In this document: piece by piece, positions 51,640 through 62,307 of the stretch | How the letters are laid out: the number at the start of each line of letters is the position of its first letter | Position numbering within the stretch: position 1 is the stretch's first letter | Assembly (NCBI GenBank): GCA_946811185.2 | Contig: OX328096.1 | Span: 69,005,345-69,069,344, forward strand | Reading direction: 5' to 3' | Length of the DNA stretch: 64,000 nt | Origin: Hippopus hippopus | Lineage: Eukaryota > Mollusca > Bivalvia > Cardiida > Cardiidae | The notes under the pieces: model-generated | What the model was told of the DNA's origin: nothing | The model's database searches: none | The model's input: the letters and a program-made list of their open reading frames with translations, nothing else | Program-made: the position numbers and the translations under genes

Positions 51640-52445
51640 TTTGAGTGGCACTCTGGCAAAAGGGGGTTAAATGCATCTTCTTGATATATTGTACAAAGCA
51701 AATCATCATAAGTTATGGATATATAAAATCCAAGTTGTATTACAACCAGCTAAATCATGAGGTAAAATGGTCCTTGGACATTGTTACAGGAGATCACCCC
51801 TTCCTTACTGCATAGCTTCTTCCCGTATAAAATCAATACCTAACAACTGCATTAGGGAGAATTCTCTGTAGAACAGTGGTTATGGTGTTGGTCTTTTGAA
51901 CTTCAATAAATGAGGATCTTGTCTGCACAGGTTCTAATCCCGCCAGGTGCGGTTTATGTTTCAGCTATGCATTTGCTGCGAACTTTCATGTTTGTAAGAT
52001 GGGGGCTTTTCTCGGATTGGCCATTGAGCCATTTGTAGTCTAAATAACAGACTTACTGCCTAATAAGGCTTTCTGTCATTAAAATGATGACTTTAAGAGG
52101 GGGTGTGTTACAGGAGATCACTCCTTCCTTATTGCATAGCTTCTTCCCGTATAAAATCAATACCTAACAACTGCTAAGGGAGAATTCTGTTTTGCTCAGT
52201 GGGTATGGTGTTGGTCTTTTGAACCTCAATAAATGAGGATCTTGTCCACACAGGTTCAAATTCTGCTTGGTGCGGTTTGTATTACAGCTCTGCATTTCTT
52301 GCAAACTTTCATGTTCATAAGAACATGCAAAAAATTTACCAATAGCATATTTTCAACACAAGTCAGCCTGCGCTGACTGCGCAGGCTGGTATGAATCGAT
52401 ATATTATGCAGATGCAGTAAGCACGCAGCAGGTTCATTAGTGCAT
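51640..52445. mobile_element. TIR element family GCT split by a tandem SINE-like insert
   Basis: 51640-51782 is the left part (GCACTCTGGCAAAAGGGGGT ... GGTAAAATGGTCCTTGGACA). 52330-52445 is the right part (GTCAGCCTGCGCTGACTGCG ... GCAGATGCAGTAAGC). Confidence 0.65.
51784..52329 (+). mobile_element. Tandem SINE-like units, type F
   Basis: ACAGGAGATCAC and GCATAGCTTCTTCCCGTATA occur at about 51786 and 52111, about 325 bp apart. Each unit has a tRNA-like AGTGGTTATGGTGTTGGTC then CACAGGTTC(T/A)AATCCCGCC. The second unit is truncated. Confidence 0.6.
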
Positions 52446-52455
52446 TTCAGGCAGT

Positions 52456-52620
52456 TTTACCCTTTACCAAACAATCCCAAATTTTAAGGACAGAGAAGAA
52501 GAAGGCCTTTGAAAACATTATGAGAAAATGCAGAAAATTCTACCCTTACAAAGAAACATTTTTTCCAAAGCCTTCTTTCTCAGGATCATTAATACTTGAA
52601 ATTGTGTGGTAAAGGGTTAA
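52456..52620. mobile_element. hpM1 derivative, outer blocks only
   Basis: TTTACCCTTTACCAAACAAT to GTGTGGTAAAGGGTTAA. Both flanks are of the ATCCC/GACCC side, so the element is symmetric rather than having two distinct flanks. Confidence 0.75.
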
Positions 52621-52691
52621 ACCAAGGTCAGATTGATCGAACAACATTGAACTGCTTGGTGCCGAAGTTAAAACCTAATACCAAATAAATC

Positions 52692-53095
52692 TGTTTAACA
52701 ACCCTGAGGATAGAACATTTGAAAACATACGAAAATGCTGGTAGGCAGCATTCCTTCATTTTCCCACAAAATTTGCTACCGTTTCTAAAATATATCTTAT
52801 CATTTGAACCTCTTTTAATTTGACATCTGCAAATGCTTTGCATGAGTCTAACATTTTGTCATGTTGTAAAAGGTTAACAGTTACTCTTTACCAAAACAAC
52901 AGTATTTCGGACTTGTCCAAATTCAAAGGATATGCAAACAACAAATTAAATGTGGCTATAATAGAGCAAAATTTCTTTAAAAGGGTAGAAAACATTGTGG
53001 CAGTGTTTTCAAAAGCCTTTTTCCCCTGAGATCAAAACAAGTCGGTATTGTGTTTCCCCTGAGATTGTTACAAGTCGGTATTGTGTGGTAAAAAT
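52692..53095. mobile_element. Two abutting hpM1 copies, opposed
   Basis: 52692-52877 is a + copy with decayed core, ending TGTAAAAGGTTAA. 52881-53095 is a - copy starting TTACTCTTTACCAAAACAAC with most of its core deleted and a duplicated AAGTCGGTATTGTGT block. Confidence 0.75.
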
Positions 53096-53239
53096 GACAT
53101 CACACAATTATGATATCAAACGTGTATAGGATAAGAGAATTCGTAATGGGTATATTACACTGAAAACAAGGGAGGTTATGCGATAAAATGGTATGTCATA
53201 GCAATCTCTTTATGGACAAAAACAGTTCTCGCTGAGCCT

Positions 53240-53535
53240 GGTAGATCAGTTAGTAATATACAGGGCTGGAAACCAGAGGGTGGCTAGTTCAATTTCCAAG
53301 CTTGGGCACTTCCTTCCAAGGATTAATATAGTCATTGCTATAGGATTCGTACCACTATTACCACTAATCATTGTTTCAACAATGGTTTAGTTGGAAAGCA
53401 GCAAGTGGCTTGGGAAGAATATTGCACAAAGTACCAGTAAAAGAAACTCCAGGAAAGCATGGATAGGTGCTCTGGCCATTGCAACATAACTAAAATAATG
53501 TTGAAGATGGCACACAACATACAAACCAAACCAGT
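53240..53535 (+). mobile_element. tRNA-headed SINE, type B
   Basis: Decayed head CTGGTAGATCAGTTAGTAA; body ACTCCAGGAAAGCATGGATA; end CTAAAATAATGTTGAAGATG. Confidence 0.7.
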
Positions 53536-53554
53536 GCAAAGACAGTACTTTGGA

Positions 53555-53655
53555 TGTTTTCCAGTCAAGCCCCCTACAATTATTTCACCAGTAGTCATGA
53601 CCATTACCTGCAAATACCAGATCACAAGTGAACCACTGAGCCACCAGGGCTGGTC
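53555..53655 (-). mobile_element. tRNA-like SINE head fragment
   Basis: On the - strand: CCAGCCCTGGTGGCTCAGTG followed by GATCTGGTATTTGCAGG. It is fused to the preceding SINE tail in opposite orientation. Confidence 0.5.
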
Positions 53656-53704
53656 ACATTTCAAAGGAAATACTTCACCTCGGCTGCATAACCACAGCCC
53701 AACT

Positions 53705-53936
53705 CTTCAATCTTCACCAAATGACGAAGTCTTTGAATTGTCCATTTTGAAAGCATTTGCAGACCACAAATCAAATATGCCTCAAATGATAGAATTTTCT
53801 TGTAAAAGAGCTGGAAAACATTGTTGGAGAAGGAGAGATTGCTCGTAACCCGCATTTTCTCCTTTTTCCACTATGTTTTCAAAAGCCTTTTTTCTAAGGA
53901 TCGTTAAAAACTCAAGGTTGTTTGATAAAGGGTTAA
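53705..53936 (-). mobile_element. hpM1 copy
   Basis: TCTTCACCAAATGACG to GTTTGATAAAGGGTTAA. Core arms with partial matching changes. Confidence 0.82.
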
Positions 53937-55275
53937 ACACTTCCAATTTGCTGATATCTCACCTGATCAGTACAAAGCTATACCAATACACACAGTGGGT
54001 GCATGGCCTATAATTTACAACTTTATTCACTGGGTTTAATACAACACCAGTCTATGATGAAAGCTACCCACTGTTGGCCACAATTGCAAACCGGACTATG
54101 AATTCTTAAAGCTCAACAGCAAATTAAGAATCTTTCATTCATGCAAAGGTCACAAGATTTCCAAAAAAGATTAACGCTTGGTACTGTTCGTACTTTGATT
54201 TACTTCGGTAGAACAGATGATAGATAGCCAAAATTATAATGAAAAGGCACACTTGTTTGTTATAAAATCTATTTCGTATCACTTAGATCATAAAAGACAA
54301 TGTTGTATACTATGGATATGTTTTGAGTACTAGCCAAAAAGACAATACAGGTGTTAAATTGCATTTAAATTTAAATCGTACAATTCAAAACTATGAAAAA
54401 TATTGTGAAGATGACAAACTGTTATTGTGCGGTCGGTGCAAATGTTAGTTGGTACAAGAAAAAATGAATTTGAAAATCAGGCAGAAAGTAAACAAAAGAT
54501 AGAGTGACCTGGTAATTTTTAACCTAGTTTTGAAATTAATTTCTCTGCTAGCGACTAATGCTTGGACTGACCGTACAATAACAGATTGTCATCTTCACAA
54601 TAATTTCCATACTTTTAAAAGATACGATATAAAATGAAATGCTTTCTAACATCTGCTTTGTTTATTATTGGTAGCTACTGAACATTCCTCTAAGATCACA
54701 AACCTGACCAAGTACAGTTCTTTCAGTACTTTGATTCATACATATCCGTTTCTGTTTCTGTCAAAAATTTGTTGTATAAATAGATATACGTGTAGATCTA
54801 TTAACCTACCGTATTTGATTTTTTTTTTTCCCCGACAAATCCGATGTAGAAATTGTAATGAAAATGTAACCTGTATGGAGATACTTCAATAATAATGTAT
54901 GCAAAATTGCTTCTGATGACCTTTAACCTCTATAACTCGCGAACGCCCCGCTTGCTAGATGGCAGACTGACTATGCCCTCAGTAGACACTGGGATTTAAG
55001 AAAATAATAGTGCCAAAAATTCTTCTTGGGAGGAAGTGGTGTCTATTAGTGGCTCTTGAAAGGTATATTAAATGGGTAATGATCAACTGATGAACTGATT
55101 GAAAAATGGGATAAAACATACATTTTGGAATGTTTCATTTTACTAAAGAATATACACAGAAATTAAAGAAGAAATAAAAATAATGAAACTAGTATTGAAC
55201 AGATTTTGTTTTATATAAACCCCTTACCAAACCAGTGCCTTAGAATAATAAGCCTCGTAAGTGTTACTTGCCTCC
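53937..55275. other. No gene recognised; two opposed similar blocks
   Basis: The block near 54405-54450 (GTGAAGATGACAAACTGTTA ... GTCGGTGCAAATGTTAG) and the block near 54560-54605 (AATGCTTGGACTGACCG ... AACAGATTGTCATCTTCAC) are roughly inverse. The unit echoes 30735-30790 (GTTAACCTGTTATTGTAAGG). Confidence 0.45.
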
Positions 55276-55769
55276 TTAACTTTTTATTGATATCGGCAAA
55301 ATTCAGATCTAGACTATCCAAATTCAAAGCATTTGCAGACGACAATTCAAATGTGGTTCAGATGACAGAACTTGTCTATGAAAAAGTAGAAAACAAATAC
55401 GGAAATAGGAGAAATGGTAGTTTTTAATTGGCTTCTCTCTCAGGACCCAGCCAGGTAGCTCAGTGGTTAGCGTATCTGCCGACTCGTGACCTGGAGGTTG
55501 TGGGGTCGATACCCGGTTGCGGCGAACCGTCTTTCCGGATAGTTTTCGCCTCTCACCTCTGATGCATGTGAAAAAAGTAGCCAGTGGCTTTGGAAAGAAG
55601 GTTGTGTCAGAACTGGTTTGAGAAAGCCAGAAAACACATGGGCGCGTCACTGACCGCCATGATATGACCTTAGCTGTTAAATTGGCGATAAACTCCAATA
55701 CATACCACAAATACAAACCAAATCTCTCTCAGAGTCGTTTTAACTCAGGACTGTGTGATAAAGGGTTAA
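55276..55769 (-). mobile_element. hpM1 copy split by a type A SINE
   Basis: TTAACTTTTTATTGATATC to GTGTGATAAAGGGTTAA. The SINE interrupts CTCTCTCAGGGTCG near the right end. Confidence 0.8.
55443..55722 (+). mobile_element. tRNA-headed SINE, type A, with duplication TCTCTCTCAG
   Basis: Head CCAGGTAGCTCAGTGGTTAG, B box GGGTCGATACCCGG; tail ACAAATACAAACCAAA. TCTCTCTCAG lies on both sides. Head and duplication are well kept. Confidence 0.85.
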
Positions 55770-55864
55770 ATTCTGGATAAATATTTGGAAACACAGTATT
55801 TTAATTAATTCTTCTGTAACAATTCTATCGAAATCGGACCCAGTTATGTTCTAAGGCAGAAATG

Positions 55865-56350
55865 ACTCTGGGTTTACGACCCTGAGACAGAAACCTTTTG
55901 AATCCCCCTTTTTTTAAAGAAGCAAATGCTTAATAACAGCTTAATTTATTTTTCTTTTCCAACAGTGTTTAAAATCTTGTCGAAGACAATAAGACAGCCA
56001 TGGTTTTCCATAAAAAAACATAGTTTGAGCTCCATTTCGCTTGTCTTATGCTAAGGTTTTTAACTGTTTACCGGACGACAAAATGTGAGACGCCTGTGGC
56101 TAAAGTGAAATCACTTGCAGACGATACGATCTATCTATACGTGGCAACAATGATGAGAATTGTCTTTGAAAGTGTCGAAAACATTGTTGGAAAAGGAGAA
56201 AGTGCTGTTTGCCAGCATTTTCTCCTTTTCCATCGATGTTTTCAGAAGTTTTCTTTCTCACCCTGGTCGTTAAACCGGGATTGTTTGGTAGGCCTAAAGG
56301 TTAAGTCAGGACAAGTCTAAAATTTTGTCGTTTGATGAAGAAGAGTTTGA
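55865..56350 (+). mobile_element. Outer hpM1 copy split by an inner copy
   Basis: Left part GGTTTACGACCCTGAGACAG ... CGCTTGTCTTATGCTAAG. Right part from 56305: AGGACAAGTCTAAAATTTTG and GTCGTTTGATGAAGAAG. Its core is decayed. Confidence 0.7.
56060..56304 (-). mobile_element. Inner hpM1 copy, TTAA at both ends
   Basis: TTAACTGTTTACCGGACGAC to GTTTGGTAGGCCTAAAGGTTAA. The palindrome carries several changes. Confidence 0.82.
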
Positions 56351-56633
56351 AACCCTCATGATCCTGCGTATTGCGACCTTTGACTTACGCTAAATTTAAG
56401 CATATCTAAGTTCTCAGTCAGAAGATAAGAAAAAAAAAAAAGGCTGTCTACGTAACTTTTTGCAAGAATGTATCCTAGATCAGACAGGAGATCGTGCTGT
56501 CTTGATCTTTTGCCCGCAATTAATTGCAACAACTGCTGTGTAAGGATTTTAAGGATTAAACTAAGATTAGCCTGCACACATGCGCAGTCTGATACTGATC
56601 AGCTCTGTTCGAAGACTATTTGTAGTTGTATAA

Positions 56634-56822
56634 TTAACTCTACCAAAGAAAATTAGACTTATCAAAATTGAAAGCAATTGCAGACGACAAACTAAATGTT
56701 GCTGAAATGACGGTAACTTTTGTGAAAGTAGAGCTTGAAAACCTTATGGGAAAAGGGAAAAATGCCGATTTCCAGCATTTCCTAATGGTCGATAAAAATC
56801 GGGACTGAGTGGTAAAGAGTAA
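56634..56822 (-). mobile_element. hpM1 copy, right arm mostly deleted
   Basis: TTAACTCTACCAAAGAAAAT to GAGTGGTAAAGAGTAAA; the core stops at TTTCCAGCATTTCC. A decayed hpM2 centre (56560-56605) lies just before it. Confidence 0.78.
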
Positions 56823-58159
56823 ATCTTTAATAGATCTATCATGGTTATAATTTAAACTAGATCTAGGTCCATTTTGAACCTATTGTAACATTAGTCAGCA
56901 GCCTAAATTTGATACTCGTAACGTTTGGTAGTTCAACAGTTTTAGGATCCTGATCACCATACAATTTTAGTCTTTTTGTTATTATTTTTATTTTCGAGAC
57001 TTTCAGGTAAACTTAATTAAATATAAACCCGATCTTCCATGAATTCGGCCCTTTTCTTCAGTATTTTCATGTAATGATCTTTTTAATGCGAAACGAGAAA
57101 GGCGGCTGTAAAACGGTTATCTCCCTTAGCGAAAACGCCGCCATTTACTTTAGAAAAGATCCAGAGATAAAAGGCCGCATGCCGCGATTCGCATTTTGTC
57201 AAGGTTGTTTGATTTGTGGGTTTGTTCAACTTTCCACGATTTTCATCGACATCTTTTGTTTATGGTCATTAAGTCTACGAAGTAGCTTTTGACGAAAATA
57301 GCATAATTTTGTGCTTCGCGTTGCTTTTGTTTGAATTCTATTTTTAGACTGCTTCAGATTGATTTTCTAGATAAACATTTGTTTTGCCAGAGCCACAAAT
57401 ACATGGTACTATTTTTCACTCTCTGATGTCATACAAAGTGTTTAATGTGCAGAAAACCTGAAGAAAAGAAGGTGGCAAAGGAAATGTCCACTTATCTTCA
57501 AATGGGACTTGGCTTGTCCCCAAGTATCCTAGACCTTTGTGCATAATTGTCAGTGTGATAAACATTTCAAAGCCTCAAATCCTTTTCAGTTAATACAGTT
57601 GGCCTTTAAAATATTGTAGTCACACACATGGGTAAATAATAGTTTTAAACTAGATAAATGATTTATATAGAAAAACCTTGTTTTACATGCATATTGCAAT
57701 GTAATATCTGACATGTCTATACATTAATGAGATGCACTTGGTTTTGCAAGCATGCAAACAAGCCCATATGGTTCATAAAGCACAACTAGATGCAGCCTTT
57801 CCTGATGAGACATTACTGTTGCCATTTTCCCATATATCACATGAATAATGATTAACAGATAGCAAGTAGTTGAATCTGACAATTATCACTCGGCCAATAC
57901 TGGCTGTTAATGTTAACTTATTATATGCAGGTACGAAACATGTGTGTTAGATTTTTCTGTTTGACAAACTTATTATTGTTGGTTACAAAATACATCTATG
58001 GGTAGTAAGAAATGTCCATTGAGTCTTTGTTCCCCAAATGTAACTTGACCATCAGTCAGACTTGAGCTGTTTTCATGACAGAATCTCCCCAAAGAAATAC
58101 GTTGCTCTACAGTTGTTTAGTGCTGGTTTCTTTGATTTATTTCGCAAAATCTCAATAAT
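56823..58159. other. No repeat recognised; includes the CpG-richer stretch at 57070-57300
   Basis: No exon with usable splice sites is evident. This is one of the few sizeable spans without MITEs. Confidence 0.4.
57070..57300 (+). promoter_or_regulatory. Candidate promoter or noncoding first exon of the acidic-repeat gene
   Basis: This stretch has more CpG than its surroundings (GGCGGC, CGAAAACGCCGCCATTT, GGCCGCATGCCGCG) and no recognised repeat. It lies about 1.7 kb upstream of the exon whose acceptor requires an upstream exon. The link is inferred from position and composition only. Confidence 0.25.
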
Positions 58160-58358
58160 GTACCTTCTCTTTTCCAAACAAGCCTGAGTTTTTATGACCC
58201 AGGGAAAGAAAGCTTTTGAAAGTATTGTGGAAAAAGAAAAAAATGCTGATCACCATCAATTTCTCTTTTTACCACTACGTTTTCAAATACAAATTTTATA
58301 ATCTGCAAATGCTTAGAACTTGGACACATATGAAATTTTCTTATTTGGTAAAGATTAA
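58160..58358 (+). mobile_element. Degraded hpM1 copy
   Basis: TCTTTTCCAAACAAGCC, GGGAAAGAAAGCTTTTGAAA and TTTGGTAAAGATTAA keep the + order; the arms no longer match well. Confidence 0.65.
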
Positions 58359-58714
58359 AGGAAAAGATAAAAGAAATGGAAAGGGTCTGAGGTTAAATTC
58401 ACTATTGCTAATATGTATTCAACAAAGCTGTTACAATATTTTTCACATGAAGATGACCGTTGGTGTGCTTAAGCAGACGAATTTTTGCAAAAACTACATG
58501 ACTAAGAATGATTTTTTCTTTATTCTTTGCAACGTTTCTCAAACTTTTCATTTATTCCCTAAAGATAAGGGCAAGACCACTAAATCAGGGTGTACCAGCA
58601 ACAAGGCATTATATTCCCTAGATCTATGGTAAACGGAACAGGGGTTTAACTTGATTCTTCTGATAAAGTAATCTAGATCGATTATAACTGCGTTCACCTA
58701 TTTGTGTAGTATAT

Positions 58715-58952
58715 GGTAAACCTTTTTACCAGAAAAGTGCCCTTGTTTATGCAACCATGAAGGAGAAGGCCTATATGCATATATTGTGAGAAAAGGAGAA
58801 AATGTTTGTAACAGCCATTTTGTCATTTTCCAACAATGTTTTCTACTCTTTCAGAAGCAAATCTCGTTACTTAAGCCTTAATTTAAGTGCTGTCTGCAAG
58901 TGCATAAATTAATCTGCGCAGATCTAAATTTTTGTCATTTGGTAATGAGTCT
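58715..58952 (+). mobile_element. Degraded hpM1 copy upstream of the acidic-repeat exon
   Basis: GTAAACCTTTTTACCAG to TTTGGTAATGAGTCTAA. Ends about 60 bp before the exon acceptor. Confidence 0.7.
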
Positions 58953-59061
58953 AACATTGTGAATCAATTGTGGTAACTGGCCACAATGAAGAATTACATT
59001 TTCTTTTGTAGGACTTTCTTGTACAGTATTTATTTAAGTTGAAGAACAAAGGAAGTCTATA

Positions 59062-62000
59062 ATGGATACAGACAGGGAACTTTCTGGCGATAAGCCTCTA
59101 AATGATGCTGACAAGGAAACTAATGGAGACACACTTCTACATGATGCAAATAAGGAAAGCAATGGAGACAAGCCTCTAAATGATGCTGATACACAAAGTA
59201 ACAGAGAAAAACCTCTAAATGATACTGATAAAGAACTTACTGGAGATAAGTCTCTAAATGATGTAGAGAAGGACAGTTCTGGAGATAAGCCTTCAAATGA
59301 TGAGGAGAATGAATGTTATGGGGATAAGCCTGTGAATGAAGATGACAGGGAAAGTAACAGTAATGAGATGGACTTTTCTAAAAATGAGGATGTTGTTGTT
59401 AAAGTAGAACCAGAGTCTGTTGATGACATAGCAACTATAAAAATGAAAATGAAGCTAATGTCTGAATCTAGAAAACATTCATGGCCAGGACTTACCTTTG
59501 ACCTGATAAGTAAAGCAGCCATGTCAGATAGTGAAGAGGCTGTTGGTGAAGACTTGATGGCAGATGAAGATGACAGTAGTATTATAGAGGACCATGAGGA
59601 TAGTTATTATCAAGGTCAAAGCGGTCATGATGCAGACAAACTACAACCATATCCTGGAATGGCTGGAAGTACCTCTACCCTTGATGTATACAGAATGCGG
59701 GTTTGTGAGCTGGAGCAAGACATAACTTTTCTGAAGCAGTCCATATCTGGTGTGTATGATGTGTTCAAAAGTTTCAATGACTTCATTCTGGATATTGATC
59801 TGAATTCTGTCCCAGATCTAATCTATTTTATGGACACGCTGTCAGAACATCTGAAAGAGACAGAAAGTATAAAGAACAAGGCTGAAGATGTGGAAACAAA
59901 GATAGATGATTCCGCAGAAGGCGAAGGCACTGTAAATGCAGAAGGTGATGTTAATGCTGAGAAGAAGGATCTCAAGAGTGAGATATTTGATGTCCTAGAA
60001 AAGTGTGAAACTTGTAAAGGGGTTGTGTCCAAGATAAACACATTATTGAATGAGTATAGTAAGTTTTTCTTTGGTATTCCTTTTAACCCTTTTCTACAAA
60101 ATCCAGACTTTTGACGACACTGAAGAAGAGAGCTTTTGAAAACATTGTGGAAAAAGGAGAAAAAGCTTGTAACCAGCATCCTCTCCTTTTCCCACGGAGT
60201 TTTCTAACATTTCAAAGACAAATCTCAACATTTGAACCACATTTAATAAATCTTCGGCAAATGCTTCCCTGATGGACCAGTCTGAAATTTTGACGTTTAG
60301 GAAATGGTTTATTCATGTTAAATTTGAACCTTAGACTACAGAATACTGTAGTATATGAATTCGATCTTTTCACTTGTTTGGGTAAGAAAAATAGTAACCA
60401 TGGATTTTTTAAAAGCTTGGAAAACTAGAGACCATTATGACCCCAAACGGCCCAAAGTCACCCCAAAATTGGGCTCATTTTGCATAATTAAACACATATG
60501 ATATTCTCAGCAACATTGTGAATGATTTTGCAATTACATCACTTAATGGCACAGGTTTGATGCTTTCATAATAAATTATTTAGCTGTCATGTACTTTGTA
60601 TGTATTAACACTTCACCTGCTAAATAAATGAAATGAAAATTTCAAGCCAATAGTAAAGATGGGAATTTTTGCTCTTTCAAAGGCTTTTTTTTGGGGGGGG
60701 GGGGGGGGGGATTTCCTCATCGGTTGGTGTATATCTAAGATCAGACTGCATGTTCTGTGCAGTCTGATCTTGATCTACACCTTCCACAAAAGGTCATTGA
60801 GTTGCGCTTAGCAGCGTAAGGGTTTAATTTTTTTAGCAGGACTTTATTACATGGTCCAGAAAATGGACATGTTAAAGACGGACAGTCTACATAGTATTAA
60901 ATGATCTTAAAAGTCTTAGAAAGTTCTTGAAAACATTGTGTTTTTTGCTTTTTCACAGCCAATTCCAGCTACATTTAAATTGTCGTCTGGAAAGGCTTGT
61001 AATTAGGAAAAGTCACAGATTTTGTCATTTGTTACAGAGTTTTAGGGTTATCTTATAGATTTTCACAAGTGACACTTGTATAGAGCAAGTTGATTTATTA
61101 TCTGGATGTCCTGTCTGAGTGACAAATTGGGGAGCAGACTGAATAAAGTCATTTTTTGAATGCTTTACAACACAATAAAAAAGTGGACTTGTCCAAACTG
61201 AAAATATTTGCAAACGACAATTTAAATTTGGCTCAAAATCCTCAAATGATCGAATCTGCCTTTGATAGGGTAGGAAACATTGTGGAAAAAGGGAAAAACG
61301 CTGGCTACCAGCATTTTCTCCTTCTCCCACAAAGTTTTTAATAGGCGTCTTTCTCATAGTCATTTAAACTCATTTCAAACATTTATTTTACATCGATTGA
61401 GAAACAAGTTCTTACAACTTACACTAATCTCTCTCGATTCTGCTTCCTGGGAACTACACCAGTACTCGCGCCATATATGTGGGCCAATGAAAAATCCCTA
61501 AGTTGACACCCACTCCTGGGTATCGAACTCGGGACCTTTAGGTTACGAGGCCGACGCTCTACCTCACAGCCACGGACACCACACTGTCATTCTGTCATTT
61601 AAACTCGAGATTGTGTGGTAAAGAGTTAAGAAGAGGACAAATGTACATGTACTGGTTATAAGCATTTTATCCTTCTCCAACAATGATATCCACTCTTTCA
61701 AAGACAAAACCTAATGTTTGAGCCACAAATATACTTTGTGGTCTGCAAAAGCTTTCAATTTGGACAGTTCTAAAATTTTGTCGGCTTATAAAGGGTTATA
61801 GCTATGATGATTGGCTAGAGATGTGTGAAAATGTCAATATTATTGAATTCAAGGACCATCAAATTCTTTGTGTTATTTGATTATTGTCATAATTTCATTT
61901 ATTTATTTATTTCATTTATTATTATTTTTTTTGCTAATAGAAGTTAACAAAAGAAAGAGCACTCTACCCATACCATTGAGTAAGAGAATGAGGTCTGACT

Positions 62001-62096
62001 GGGATGTAAATGAGGAAATTAGTAAAATATCCGCAGATATTTTAGATGCACTGCCAGTATTTCCTGAATTCAAGAAGAAAAAAGAAAGCGTACCAT
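59062..62096 (+). CDS. Acidic repeat protein, first two coding exons, 3' partial
   Basis: Exon a codes over 59062-60058 and ends at a GTAAGT donor. Exon b is 61941-62096, with acceptor TTGCTAATAG and donor GTAAGG. The frame joins (332 codons plus one base, then 52 codons) and the rest lies beyond 62096, probably outside the window. Residues 4-94 are seven tandem 13-residue repeats of type DKESNGDKPLNDA. Around residues 111-116 is VKVEPE, which fits the SUMO consensus. An acidic SDSEE/EDDSS stretch follows, then a probable coiled coil near residues 210-240 (RVCELEQDITFLKQSI). Exon b is basic and then amphipathic (KRKSTLPIPLSKRMRSDW). A TAG acceptor at 59009-59011 implies a 5' UTR from 59012. 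I do not recognise the family; a nuclear regulatory or scaffold protein is a guess from composition. Confidence 0.75.
60083..60312 (+). mobile_element. hpM1 copy just after the first coding exon
   Basis: TTAACCCTTTTCTACAAAAT to TTTAGGAAATGGTTTA, beginning 24 bp after the exon end. Core mostly paired. Confidence 0.85.
60605..60827. mobile_element. hpM2 copy with an 18-G run
   Basis: TTAACACTTCACCTGCTAA at the left; CTTAGCAGCGTAAGGGTTTAA at the right. Palindrome GATCAGACTGCATGTTCTG ... CAGTCTGATCTTGATC. The G run occupies 60693-60710, preceded by eight T. Confidence 0.65.
60895..61043 (+). mobile_element. Degraded hpM1 fragment
   Basis: CTTGAAAACATTGTG, CATTTAAATTGTCGTCTGG and TTGTTACAGAGTTTTA keep the + order. 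Confidence 0.55.
61155..61629 (-). mobile_element. hpM1 copy split by a type C SINE
   Basis: From TGCTTTACAACACAATAAAA to GTGTGGTAAAGAGTTAA. The SINE sits in GTCGTTTAAACTCGGGATTG, close to the right end. Confidence 0.83.
61371..61592 (-). mobile_element. tRNA-headed SINE, type C, with 13-bp duplication
   Basis: On the - strand the head is GTGTCCGTGGCTGTGAGG, with CCCGAGTTCGATACCC. GTCATTTAAACTC occurs at the left (about 61358) and right (about 61595), a clean target duplication inside hpM1. Confidence 0.85.
61630..61798 (+). mobile_element. hpM1 right half
   Basis: TTTATCCTTCTCCAACAATG, CTTTCAAAGACAAAACC and CTTTCAATTTGGACAGTTC to TATAAAGGGTTA. Confidence 0.75.
61941..62096 (+). CDS. Acidic repeat gene, second visible coding exon
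   Basis: Frame-compatible with the exon ending at 60058 (phase 1 on both sides). It encodes KVNKRKSTLPIPLSKRMRSD onward to about KKKKESVP. The 5' fragment of a long dispersed repeat begins 14 bp after the donor. Confidence 0.68.
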
Positions 62097-62109
62097 GTAA
62101 GGCCCTTTT

Positions 62110-62205
62110 GTTTAGTTCACCTGAGCACACAGTGCTCAAGGTGAACTCTTGTGGTCATTCTGTGTTTATTGTACCTCATGTGTCGTCCATTGCCCAGGTG
62201 CCAAA
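62110..62205 (+). repeat. 5' fragment of the AGCTCACCTGAGC repeat
   Basis: TTTAGTTCACCTGAGCACAC ... AGTGCTCAAGGTGAACTCTTG matches the start of the repeat at 16939, including its small dyad. Confidence 0.65.
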
Positions 62206-62307
62206 AATTACCTTTTACGAGGGCTGTTCGGAAATTATTGAGACAATGCTTACAATATGAAAATGATAAGACTTACAAACGAAATATCTCATCACAGATG
62301 ACATATA

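Noticed and set aside
55324..55716. 130-codon frame on the - strand
   Set aside because: Antisense to a type A SINE and its hpM1 host.
58216..58632. 138-codon frame on the + strand
   Set aside because: Starts inside a decayed hpM1 copy; low-complexity content and no splice or domain support.
59316..59522. - strand frame in the acidic-repeat exon
   Set aside because: Antisense of the acidic coding sequence; serine-rich only because it mirrors acidic codons.
61868..62260. Reading the second acidic-repeat exon as one 130-codon frame
   Set aside because: The first codons are intronic poly-T and the end is a dispersed repeat plus a mariner TIR; only 61941-62096 is framed by splice sites.
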